Source: Heterotrichella gracilis (taxonomy: Eukaryota; Sar; Xanthophyceae; Tribonematales; Xanthonemataceae). Taken from it: a stretch of DNA of 49,441 nt. Below, piece after piece: positions 22,601-31,984 of this stretch (positions within the stretch are counted from its first letter, which is position 1; each line of letters starts with the position of its first letter). The notes under the pieces are model-generated. The model did not search any database. It was given only the letters and a program-made list of their open reading frames with translations, and was not told the origin of the DNA. The stretch spans positions 1-49,441 of the forward strand of contig JAULBX010026341.1 in the NCBI GenBank assembly GCA_032358255.1, in the 5' to 3' direction. Both the position numbers and the translations under genes were made by a program.

Positions 22601-25600
22601 CCCCAATCAGATTTCTGACCCTGAATTTTGTATGCCACAGGCACCTGCGTGACATGCCCTTCTACGAGCTGGTCCCCCAGGAGAGGCTGCTGGCGGTGAT
22701 GGTGGGCGACGCGCCACCCATGCGCCGCCGCATCCAGCGTCTGCTGCTTCCCACCCTGGGGTCGGGGCCTGAAGCAGCCCCTGGGGTTGCCAACCTGCTG
22801 CGCCATGCTCCGGCTGCGGGCAGGAGCTTCTGTCAGTTCTTGGCGAGCGGCGGCGCAGGTGGGGTGGCAGTGGCGGTGGCGGCGGCTGCGGCGGCAGAGG
22901 TGGTGGGGGTCAGTGGATTAAAGGGTGTGCAGGTCGTGTAAGGAAAATATTTTATCGGTTTGTCCTTTCTTGGCCCCATGCGCCGGCTGCGGGAAGGAGC
23001 TTCTGCTCGTTTCTGGCGGGGCGGGAGGGCTCGTTTTACCATATTTTAGCAGCCTTGCCTTTGTCACTGTCGAAAGAAAGTGATGCTGGGTTACCACGAG
23101 GTCTGCAAAACCCTGACACCGCAAAACCCAAACACGCTGTCCGTCTGCTGCACCAGATCTGACCTGGTCCCAACCCTAAACCAATCCTAACAAAAACCCG
23201 CGCATGTGCTCCAGGTGGCGCCAGCCTGGCAGACATTGCTGAGCTGGCATTGGCGCTGCAAGGACACCTGGCGGCGTGCCACACCATCGAGCCCGGGACC
23301 TCCCCGGCAGTGACGGGGCGGGGCAAGGGGGCCGGGCGCAAGCGGCGCCAGGGGAGGAAGGAGGGCGGAGACGCTGGGGAGGGTACAGGGGAGGATGAGG
23401 ATGTTGAGCAGGTGAGGGTGTAAGGGTGTAGGGTTTTCGTTTATCAACACACATCTGCAGCGCCCCTGTAAGGCCCAGGAAATTTGCTTCCATTCCAATA
23501 ACTGCAGAAATAATAATTTTATTCCGGCAGGCGGTTGAAACCCCGGCCACCTGGGGCGCCATCCTCTCAGGCTGGGCAGAGCTGTGCTGCGGCCTGGCAA
23601 GCGCCGCCACCAACAACCCCAGGCTAGGGTTCGACCAGGAGGCGCTGGAGGAGCTGCTGCCAGCTGGCAGCCTGACAGAGCTCCTGGATCTGTGCCCCGA
23701 TGTGGGGTGCAGGGGGCACGTGCTGCGGGTGGGGGGCGCGGCGCCGGGGCTGGACGCGGCGGCGCAGCTGCGGGGCAGGTGAGCTTTTGTGCTTGGTTGT
23801 CCGGTTTTTGTTTGTGCGTCACCGTGTTGGGTGGTGGTGGGTTGGGTGGTGCAGGTGCGGGGTGGTGGGGTGGTGCATGAGACACGTGCTGAGGGTGGGG
23901 GGTGCGGGGCGCCGGGGCTGGCAGCGTCAGCGGAGGTCTGGGGCAGGTAGGCTTCCCCCGTAGAGCCAATTTCTTTTGGTGCTTGGTTGGCGGTTCTGTT
24001 GGCTGGTGGCAGGGTGGTGGGGCGTGCTGCAGCTGTGGGGCAGGTGGGCATTGGTGGTGGTGGCCGGCGCTGGTGGGTGGGTGGTGATGGGGGTATGGTG
24101 AGGGTGGGTGGTCGGGGGTGGGGTCCGGCCCTGCCATTGAAAACCCTCCTAGGGTCCACTGCTGTGCGCACACCCTCAGCACCCTCCATTTCCCTCCAGC
24201 AGGACCCTGGCATGGCTGGTCTTTTTCAAAAGCCCTCTTAGCGTCTGGCCCCACCACAGAAACCCTCCTAGGGTCCGGACCCCTTCACCCTATTTCCTCC
24301 CGTCCTACAGGACCCTGGCTTGGCTGCTCTCTCCCGGCACCGCAGAAACCCTCCTAGGGTCCGGCCCCGGCGCAGAAACCCCGCTAGGGTCCACCGCTGT
24401 GCTGCACGCCGCACTCAAGTGCCTGGCAGCAGGGCCAACAGGCGCCCGGCTGGTCGCGTGTGCGGCTTCTGCGCTGGCGACACCTGGCAGTGCCGAACGG
24501 GGAGGGGCGGCAGCAGTGGTGCTGGCAGGTGAGATTAGGGCTTAGGGCTTCTGTTAGGTTTGTGTGGTGTTAACTTTGCACGCTGCACTCAAGTGCCTGG
24601 CAGCAGGGCCAGCTGGGTGCCAGGTAAATTTGGAGGAAACTCGGCTAATTTACTGAACCGACTCACTGTCTTTCGCGCGATTTTTCGCGCGCGACGCACA
24701 CCATAACTTTGCTCACAACGTGGTAAATTTACTGTTCCCGACGCGCGCGACGAGCGCTCCGCGCGCGACGCACCAGTAAGTTTGGGGGAATTGGAGGCAA
24801 TTTACTGTTCTAATGACGCGCGATTTTAGTACTTTTGTTCGAAACGAGGTAAATTTACTGTTCCCGACACGCGCGACGAGCGCTCCGCGCGCGACGCACC
24901 AGTAAGTTTGGGGGAATGGGAGGCAATTTACTGTTCTCATGGCGCGCGATTTTAGTAGTTTTGTTCGAAACGAGGTAAATTTACTGTTCCCGACACGCGC
25001 GACGAGCGCTCCGCGCGCGACGCACCTGTAAGTTTGGAGGAATGCGAGGCAATTTACTGTTCACATGGCGCGCGATTTTAGTAGTTTTGTTCAAAACGAG
25101 GTAAATTTACTGTTCCCGACACGCGCGACGAGCGCTCCGCGCGCGACGCACCAGTAAGTTTGGGGGAATGNNNNNNNNNNNNNNNNNNNNNNNNNNNNNN
25201 NNNNNNNNNNNNNNNNNNNNNNNNNNNNNNNNNNNNNNNNNNNNNNNNNNNNNNNNNNNNNNNNNNNNNNGGAGGCAATTTACTGTTCTCATGGCGCGCG
25301 ATTTTGCGTTCCCCGTCACGCACCAGTATTTTTACCCAAACGTACGAAAATCTACGTAATATTAATGTTCGCATTGCTTTTCGACTTCAAGTCGGACTTG
25401 CATTGCGTTTAGTTTGCCTGGGGTCCTTGTTCTCCGCATTCCCTGTTGGATTGTGCTTACAATATGGATGGAAGAAAGAAACGGAAAAATCCCAAGGAGT
25501 CGAAAGAAGGAAAAAAACATCCACAGCTGACAAGCTAGCCATAGTCAAGTCTCCAGTGAAGCGTGGATCAAATGGCAAACCAGAGCGCTTAGCATTGTTA

Positions 25601-28600
25601 ACCTTAAGAGCATAGCACTGAGCACAAGTCTACAGCCTTTATGCCGCTTGGACCCCTCCCCTACCCTGCCCTTCCAACCTCCCCCTCCCCCCTTCCCCTC
25701 TTGCACAGACGCACCCACCCACCCTCCCACCTCCAAGACCCCCTCCGCACCCCCCTCCCCCCTGCACGCCTCACAAGACACCCCACCCTGCGCCGGTACC
25801 TTGACTCAACAGTTTAGGGCAGCCTCGGCCTGCACCGCCTGTTCAGGGCTTCGAGTCTTAAGTGAACAAAAGCACGCAGCAACCACGCATTCCCCTCCCC
25901 ACACCACCCAGGCGCCACCCACACTTCACCTCCACCTTCCCCCACCTCCCACCAATCCACCTCCCATACCCCCCAGGCGCCCACCCCACCTCCCCCGATG
26001 TCTGCCCCGCCTGCGGGGGCACCCTGCGCCGAAAGGACCTCCTGCAGTGCCTAAACCTTGAATGATGCCTACCACCACCTCCCCCAAAAGAAAACACTTT
26101 CCCTGTCCCACCCCACGCACAACCTCCACCTACCTCCACCCACCCAATCCACCCACCACCCAGGCGCCCACCCCCCCTCCTCCGGTGCCTGCACCGCCTG
26201 CGGAGGCACCCAGCGCCCAAAGGATCTACTGCTGTGCGATGCCTGTGACGCAGCATACCACCTCACCTGCCTGGACCCCCCACTGGCGAAGGTTCCCGAT
26301 TCGGATTGGTTCTGCCCCCCTTGCAGCGCGGCGATGGCGGCCATGCCCGCTGACCTGGCGCTCAGGTGGGTGTGGGGGCATGACACCCTAAACCCTGAAC
26401 CCTACTCTTCAGACTCTGGACCCTACTACTGCCCCCAGGGTGTGCAGGGGTGGGTAGAAGGCATCTTAGGATGAGTATGTGGGAATACCCTGAACTTCAA
26501 ACCCTAAACATGGCCCCACCAGACAGCTCAAATGGTACGCGGCTGCATACGCGAGCAGCAGGAGCCATGGCTGGTCGGCTACATGTCCAGTACTATACCG
26601 TCTCCACATTTTTGTCCTTCCTCAACCCTATTTTCTAACCCCTAAACCCCATTCCTGTTGCATGCCCCGTGCCATCTGACTTGCCTAGACCATGTTAGGG
26701 TTTCACAGTTCAAGGTGCCAGGGTTATTTCACACACACGTCCTGTGATGGCCCTCTCCCATACACACTCTCTTATTAAATCCGCTATATTGAACTAATCT
26801 AAAGCCCCTAACCCTAATCCACCTTTTCAACAGGTGCATTGAAGTGATGTTCCAGGACCCACCCATGCGCGCACTCCTCCTCGCCAGCCCCTCCCTCCCC
26901 ACCCTCCTGGCTTCCCTCCGAGCCTGCGCCGACGCTAAAACAGCCTCCCTTGCTGGGGCGATGGACCACCACGCCAGCTCATCACCTGTGCCCTCCGATA
27001 GGGTTTGGCTAGGGTGTGGCGATGCGGTGCTGGCCTACTGCAAGGCTGCGCTGCATGTCACATTGAGCGGGGCGGATGCGAGCCAGGTGCAAAACCCTAA
27101 CCAGAAAGCGCAAAAACCCTAGGCCCCGAACCCTGAATGCGGTAGAGTGCCTTCTGACGGCCATAGACCACCATGTCAGCTCAGCACCTGCCCCAGCTGA
27201 TAGGGTTTGGCTAGGGATTGCTTGCATAGACTCGGCATGGCTGATGGAAAGAGGACATAAGTTGAGTCTAATACCATCGAATCCTAAACCCTACACGAGG
27301 GTTTGAGACCCCACCCTCCTCATATCTTGGCATTGCAGGTGCAAGGGGAGGCTGTGGGCATGGCAGATGATGGGGAGGGCACACCCCTGCTGGCACCTGC
27401 CATGGCGGGAGGGCCACCAGCGGGGGAAGAGGAAGGAAGCAGGTGGGGGAAAGCACACAGATATCACCCTCTCAGCCCTAAACCTTGAAACCTAAAATGT
27501 TTTGTGACAGCCATAGACCATTGACAGCGCATGACCAACTATTTGGTCCAGCGCTAAATGGCTGAACCTGAAGGTAGCCCTGCGTAGCATTACCCTACAC
27601 CCTATGTGTCGCACAAGTCCCCTACCACCCCTTGCTCTAGGGCCTAGTCATATGGGCTCCTCGCCACTCAGAAAAGCACCGTGCCACCTATAGGGGTTAG
27701 GATAAAGACCCCAATTTTGGCCTCCTACCGAAACCTCATACCGCACATGCAGAAACCCTAACCTAAACCCTATAAATTGCGGAAGCCCCCTACCACCCCC
27801 GCTGCAAGTGTCATGCTTCATGACCTAGTCATGTGGGCTCCTCCCTACCCTGTACACCAACGTGCCAGCGTTAGGGTTTAGGGTTTACACCCACACGGCA
27901 GAAACCCTACCCTCAACCTGGTACGCAACCTTGACCCGCATACTGCGCAGGACCCCTGCGCCTCCAGCTGCAAGCGCCATGCTGAATGGCCTATAGTCAC
28001 ATGGACCTAAGCACCCCATGGGATGTAAGGATTGGGAATATGGACCCACCATGCAGCAACCCTAATTTAAACCCTAACATGATGTGCAGGCCCCCAACCA
28101 CCCCAGCTGCAACCACCATGCTCAGTGACCTAGTCACATGGGCCCAAGCCCTGCTGCCGGGACTGGAAAAGCCCCCGCCAGGTGGCGCCGCCAGAAAGAG
28201 TGGCGGGAGTGTCGAACAGGAAGGGGGGGTGCAGCAGGGGGCGAAACGCGCTCGCAAGGGGAAGAAGGGGAAGGCATCGGGAGGAGAGGAGGGCGGTGGG
28301 GCGCGGGTGGAGGAGGGGGCATACAGGTGCGTCCTGGAATGGGGCGGACTAGATACCGAGATTGGACCTAGGTCCTTGTGCGCGATATGTGTACTCTGAT
28401 AATAATAGCAGAGCACAGCTTGAACCACCACATGCTCCCACACCTAACTTCTGAACCAACTCGCCATTTCCGAATACCCCCCTTCTCAAAACCCGTGTCT
28501 TAAGTCTTACACCCCCTCACCCCCCGCCCCCACAGCACCCTCCTCCCCACCCTCCAAGCCCTGCTGGCCATCGCATCAGAATCCGCGGCTCTAGGGGTGC

Positions 28601-30724
28601 TGACCTGGCGCACCCACCCCACCCCTGCCACCCACATGTGCCACCTGGCCACATCCCTCATCACACACACCACCACCACCACCACCGGTGCCACGTCAGC
28701 GGAGGTGGGGGTGGAGGTACTCCCCTGCCTGGTGTCCCACGCTGCCAGGCTGGCTCGGGTGCTGGCGGTGGGGGGTGGGTGTGTGGAGGGGGTGGATGCG
28801 TCTGGGCAAGGTGAGCGATTCTTGGGTAATTGGGAGGCGGTGGCGTACTTGCATGAAAGATTGTACCTGCAACATTTTGTAAAATCAAGATTTGCAATAT
28901 CTGTTCGGAAAGTCACATCCAGGGAGCCACCCTTGCTCACAAGGCTGTTGAAGTCTTTTTTATGTGTTTCACACTTTCTAAATATGTATTATAATAATTC
29001 AAATATCTAAGGATATCTTAAGAAAGTTACTATTTTTTGCAGACTCCCACTGCCAGCTGCTGACCACCCTCCTGGCCTCAGCCCTGGGTGGTGAGGAAGC
29101 TGACAGCGTGCCAGGTGGCGCTTCCACACTGCCCTCCCTGAAACCCTTCCTGCCAGGCCTGGTGGCCACCCTCAAGGGGGGTAGGGCAGGGGGGTCGCTG
29201 CTGGAGGAAAACCCTAGGTAAGGGTTCATCGCTCTCAACTCTGAACCCAAAGCCCTGATGGCTTTGGCAGGGCTGTCAACAGAGGCGCACCCCATATACG
29301 CCATGCCCTAAACACATGTGCCATACCACACCAAATTGACGTTGTAATTGGAACGAGCCATGCCACCAATCACGTGCTGCTCATAACTCCTTCACCCTAG
29401 GTAAGGCTCTGGCAGGGTGTGTAAGGAAGTAAACCCCTTATAGGACCCTGACTGTCAAACTCGTGGCGGCATATGAACACATTTGCCCTGTGTCCCCAGG
29501 TGGCTTGCGCCCCTGGCCCGCCACCTGGCATCGGGCCTGGAGCAAGAGGAGGGCAGCGGAGTGGAGGCACCCATTGGTCAGGGGGAGGGGCAAGGGCCGG
29601 AGGGGGACCTGGCCACATTCAGCCTCATTTCGGGGGCAGCGGCAGGTTCAGGGGCCAAATTCAGCAACAGCCATGAGGCCCACCCGCTGATCAAGGCTCT
29701 GGTGCAGGCAGCCAGCTTCACCAAGGTGGGTGTTTTGTTGCTTATCTAAACAAATCAAGTGCAGTTGGGTATCTGGTTAGTTAGTTTCGTGCGTGCTGGC
29801 CATGCGGTTGCATTCGGCATCTTTCTGGGGTCAGCATATAATGGGCCCACCCGCTGGTTAGAGGCACTGGTGCAGGCAGCCAGCTTCACAAGGACAGGGG
29901 TCCTGTGCATGTGTGCATGGCTTGACACGTGTGCATGGCTGCATTTGCAGTCGGACAGGTTACCGATAATACATGCATTTCATCGTTTCAGTTGGATGGC
30001 TGGAGGGTTTTGGAGCCAAATAACAAGTCTGCACAATGTAATCGTGTTGATTTTGTTCTGTTGCCGCAGACCCAGGAGCAGGTTTCGCATGTGGCTGCCA
30101 AGCTGGCGCTGCTGAGCTGCCAGGATGGCACTGCTGGAGGCGATGTGACGCTGACAGCTGGCAGCCTGGCACTGGTTGGCCTGATGGGGTACAAGGGTAA
30201 GCATATGTGCACCACTCGTAGGTTATTGTGGATTAGGGTCGGTTGCTAGTCACAATACTCGTAGGGTATTGTGGAGTAGGGTAAGGTTTGTGGCCGGCTG
30301 CTATACATGGGTAGGATAGTCACCAGCCCGCTACTTTTACTGCATACGGCTGTCCTGTGACTGAAACCCTAGTTTGTGACAAATACAAGAGAGGCTTCCA
30401 AACTGTACGCCTGATTTGTGACTAAAACCATCGCAATGCACTTGGAACCCTCAGTCACATGACCCTAAATGCCGCCTGCTATGCCACTGAACCTGCTGTT
30501 TCCCCCTTCCCACAGGTGTGAACGTGCGGGGCAGGGCACTGAGCAGCCCAGGCACATTTGCAGCCATCACTGCAACCCTGCGCGAGCTGAAGCAAGCTGC
30601 GGCTATTGGGGGTGATGACGGGGCAGCGGATGACGAGAAGGGGGGTGAGGGCCCGCCATGTGGCGCGTTCTGCACTTGCCAGCTGGCGCTGTGGCTGCCA
30701 GATCAGCAGCTGCAGGCAGTGTAG
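16640..30724 (+). CDS. NCAPG2: condensin II complex subunit G2 (HEAT-repeat), with PHD finger
   Basis: Kleisin-associated HEAT subunit of condensin II, which loads on chromatin and drives early chromosome compaction in the nucleus. Twenty-three phase-consistent exons, 1381 aa: 16640-16726, 17158-17250, 17952-18044, 18293-18418, 18765-18900, 19318-19493, 20160-20312, 21016-21231, 21609-21798, 22000-22186, 22641-22858, 23215-23411, 23531-23778, 24311-24528, 26164-26365, 26834-27086, 27339-27442, 28090-28326, 28536-28810, 29043-29217, 29500-29725, 30070-30196, 30516-30724. Matches to animal NCAPG2 include LWRKDVPDKEGLV, EGRRFLASLF, GVEAALFRLHQPLLFRAL, DLAFDASSPAVRAAV, NPLSHPIM and SLKVRVAAADLLLEM, plus an acidic/basic linker after ASLADIAELALAL. 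The C-terminal exons resemble the family more weakly. A PHD finger interrupts the family alignment near residues 788-834. The assembly gap lies in the intron before that exon, so continuity there depends on scaffolding. Confidence 0.9.
17276..17345. repeat. CA/CCCA-rich simple repeat
   Basis: Imperfect CCCACCCAC and CACACC units in the NCAPG2 intron after exon 17158-17250. Confidence 0.8.
17644..17836. repeat. two acceptor-edge copies of NCAPG2 exon 3
   Basis: About 17644-17695 (reading VDQALAAVHSSPEE) and 17793-17836 repeat the start of exon 17952-18044 (VDQALAAVYSDPEE). Both are upstream of it. Confidence 0.75.
18635..18691 (+). other. possible cassette exon, duplicate of the start of NCAPG2 exon 5
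   Basis: This 57-nt copy of the beginning of exon 18765-18900 has an acceptor (TTTGTAG), an open frame of 19 codons starting EVPDLLDVQEAVA and a donor (GTACGT). Flanking exons join in phase 0, so inclusion would be frame-neutral. It may be an alternative exon or only a decaying duplicate. Confidence 0.45.
19107..19205. repeat. acceptor-edge copy of NCAPG2 exon 6
   Basis: Repeats the start of exon 19318-19493 about 201 bp upstream, with an internal duplication of CGGAGCTGCT and a later frameshift. Confidence 0.8.
19572..19760. repeat. two donor-edge copies of NCAPG2 exon 6
   Basis: About 19572-19605 and 19688-19760 repeat the end of exon 19318-19493 (GCCAGC, TTCACGCTGCAGGTG) with its donor and the GTGGT-rich intron start. 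Both lie downstream. Confidence 0.8.
19965..20010. repeat. acceptor-edge copy of NCAPG2 exon 7
   Basis: Copy of the CTGC(C/T)GCAG acceptor and the first codons (PQLVREATA) of exon 20160-20312, about 183 bp upstream. Confidence 0.8.
20415..20480. repeat. donor-edge copy of NCAPG2 exon 7
   Basis: Repeats GGGGCATGGCGCCACT and neighbouring sequence from the end of exon 20160-20312, about 181 bp downstream. Confidence 0.8.
20585..20900. repeat. two acceptor-edge copies of NCAPG2 exon 8
   Basis: The acceptor CCCCATCCCCAG plus GGCCTGATCAGCTC occurs at 20601, 20807 and 21016 (true exon), spacing 206 and 209 bp. The exon part stays highly similar for about 60-100 nt, then decays. Each copy is a plausible competing acceptor. 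Confidence 0.9.
21290..21440. repeat. donor-edge copy of NCAPG2 exon 8, fused to a copy of the next exon's middle
   Basis: 21304 onward repeats GCGCTGTTTCGCCTGCACC from exon 21016-21231, about 180 bp downstream. 21385-21430 resembles part of exon 21609-21798 (GGCGACGAGGCGCCAGGCGT), about 285-300 bp before it. Confidence 0.75.
22280..22565. repeat. two acceptor-edge copies of NCAPG2 exon 11
   Basis: Copies of the start of exon 22641-22858 (GCACCTGC, GAGCTGG, GGGGACGCGCCACC) begin at about 22286 and 22468; spacing 182 and 173 bp. The nearer copy has a CCCGCAG acceptor and reads HLHDVFNELASQEGLLAVM before breaking frame. Confidence 0.85.
22972..23020. repeat. donor-edge copy of NCAPG2 exon 11
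   Basis: Repeats CCGGCTGCGGG-AGGAGCTTCTG from the end of exon 22641-22858, about 173 bp downstream. Confidence 0.75.
23870..23950. repeat. donor-edge copy of NCAPG2 exon 13
   Basis: Repeats CACGTGCTG-GGGTGGGGGG and CGCCGGGGCTGG from exon 23531-23778 with its GGGGCAGGT donor, about 166 bp downstream. Confidence 0.8.
24195..24260. repeat. acceptor-edge copy of NCAPG2 exon 14
   Basis: Copies the CAGGACCCTGGC start of exon 24311-24528 about 108 bp upstream; the related phrase AAACCCTCCTAGGGTCC recurs at 24141 and 24259. Confidence 0.7.
24575..24625. repeat. copy of an interior/donor-side part of NCAPG2 exon 14
   Basis: Near-identical GCACTCAAGTGCCTGGCAGC block about 174 bp downstream of its position in the exon. 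Confidence 0.8.
24630..25335. repeat. 126-bp CG-rich tandem satellite in an NCAPG2 intron
   Basis: The junction GGTAAATTTACTGTTCCCGA recurs at 24720-, 24846-, 24972- and 25098-, exactly 126 bp apart by hand count, and the array continues past the gap. Each unit contains AATTTACTGTTC twice and a CG-dense block (GCGCTCCGCGCGCGACGCAC). Copies are very similar except the first. Its composition is unlike the rest of the window. Confidence 0.95.
25171..25270. other. assembly gap (100 N)
   Basis: Exactly 100 N, the conventional size for a gap of unknown length, inside the satellite. The true array is probably longer and the join is only as good as the scaffolding. Confidence 0.98.
25975..26060. repeat. 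acceptor-edge copy of the PHD-finger exon
   Basis: Copies the CAGGCGCCCACCCC acceptor region and the first half of the PHD exon (reading CPACGGTLRRKDLLQC), about 187 bp upstream of exon 26164-26365, then decays before the His and the last Cys pairs. Confidence 0.85.
26164..26365 (+). other. PHD zinc-finger exon of the NCAPG2 gene
   Basis: Encodes a complete C4HC3 finger: Cys-x2-Cys (CTAC), 11 residues, Cys-x2-Cys (CDAC), His (AAYHLTC), then the aromatic-preceded last pair (WFCPPC). PHD fingers commonly read histone H3 tails. The exon enters in phase 1 and leaves in phase 2, matching the preceding exon (24528) and the following exon (26834), so it fits the condensin reading frame. Confidence 0.85.
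27135..27215. repeat. copy of the middle of NCAPG2 exon 16
   Basis: Repeats GACCACCA, GTCAGCTCA and GATAGGGTTTGGCTAGGG from exon 26834-27086, downstream of it. The reading frame is not kept. Confidence 0.75.
27610..28020. repeat. three acceptor-edge copies of NCAPG2 exon 18
   Basis: CCACC...GCTGCAA(G/C)...CATGCT...GACCTAGTCA-type blocks at about 27617-27660, 27786-27845 and 27950-28010 mirror the start of exon 28090-28326. Spacings are about 170, 168 and 138 bp. Telomere-type heptamers (27871-27887) lie between copies. Confidence 0.8.
29840..29900. repeat. donor-edge copy of NCAPG2 exon 21
   Basis: Repeats CTGGTGCAGGCAGCCAGCTT from the end of exon 29500-29725, about 167 bp downstream. Confidence 0.85.
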
Positions 30725-31984
30725 AAGTGGAAGGGGAGGTTCATGTTCTCCCTACTGAGGAATGGACCATGTTTGACATGGCAAGGCTTGGGTAGGCTGG
30801 CTTGGCTATGGTTTATATTATGTATTGTATGGCAGGCAGTGGCAGGACAGGCCTGCATGGTGGCGCATGTATAGGGGTTCACTAATAATCTTGCTTATAA
30901 GGGGGAGCTCGAGCGCGTGTCCCAATGTATGTATGACTCGGCTTGGATAAGATGACTTGGTATATTTGCTTGGTACGTTGAAAGCTTTTGTTGATCCATT
31001 TGTATCATCCCCGCATTTGTTGATGGGAGGGTTTGGCCGCGCGCTACCCTTCGGCAGCTGGAGCGTAATTTTATTCTCCAGCGATTGAAAAGCAGTAGTG
31101 GTCTCTCCAAACCTTCTACCGATCTGACGACTTGCTACGGTTTGGTGCAATGTAAATGAGATCCACCGCATTGGCAATCATTATGCCACTGGCAGATAAT
31201 CCATACACAAGTGACTGTGGGACATTGCTGACGTACATATTACACTCTTGAGGAGGTGCAATGCGATCCATAATGCGAGTGGATCACTCCAGCTCTGACT
31301 CCAGCTCTGATGTGATTGGGACACCACGTTGCCGGCACTGCCGCCCCAAGCTGCAGCAATTTGCTGCATTAAACAACGCACTGCCAATAGTTGCGGTGAC
31401 TCAGGATGATCAAAATTTGCCAAATTTTGAAGATCATCATGATCAAAATCCTTCAAAGCGGCTTTGAAAGATTTAATCCAGCATGATGCCTCAGGATGAT
31501 CCAAGGCTGGAAAAAAGGCCTCCATTGCAGCACTAGCAAATGCCCTGCACTTCATTTGGTTCTGTCTGACAGGTTAGACAGTACATGTGTCTAAGAACTT
31601 CGAAGATCCGGTCTTCAAGACTTTATAACTCAACAGCCACATCTAGAGACTGGAAATGCAGTACTTAGTAGGACAACCCACAGGCAGTCACTGATTGAGT
31701 ATTACAATATCATATAAGTATACTGGTAGATATCACTGGCAGATCCTGGCAGGCTGTGAGCTCCACACTCCTCCCATTTCGCAATGTCATATTCAAGATG
31801 TCATCGTTGATGTACATGTGTCAAGTGCTTCCAACGTCTCTTGGTCCCCCACAAAGGGCTGTGGCCCCCCAGTTCCCAGCGCAGTGCGCAGTGCGCTGTA
31901 GTGCTCCGCCCACATCCTTGAACAGTGCTCCGCCTGTAGCCCTATTGTCGCATCCAGCCACTAGGCCCCGCCGCCAATCAGAGA
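30725..31984. other. convergent spacer between NCAPG2 and the phosphoesterase
   Basis: Holds the 3' ends of both genes. A TGTAA, the usual algal polyadenylation signal, occurs at about 31149 on the plus strand. A minus-strand open frame at 31555-31181 (about 124 codons, Ala/Ser/His-rich) has no recognisable family, and the GATGATC phrase repeats within it. I do not call it a gene. Confidence 0.4.

Noticed and set aside
23176-24257. Two very long minus-strand open frames (about 345-356 codons)
   Set aside because: Pro/Ala/His-rich shadows of GC-rich NCAPG2 exons and their duplicates; no splice or family support, while the plus strand has phase-consistent condensin exons.
25590-26061. Pro/Thr-rich plus-strand frame near the PHD region as a separate gene
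   Set aside because: Low-complexity C-rich intron DNA and an upstream decayed copy of the PHD exon; no complete finger.
31181-31555. Minus-strand 124-codon frame as a gene
   Set aside because: No family resemblance, no splice context, and part of a locally repetitive GATGATC-rich stretch in a convergent 3' spacer.
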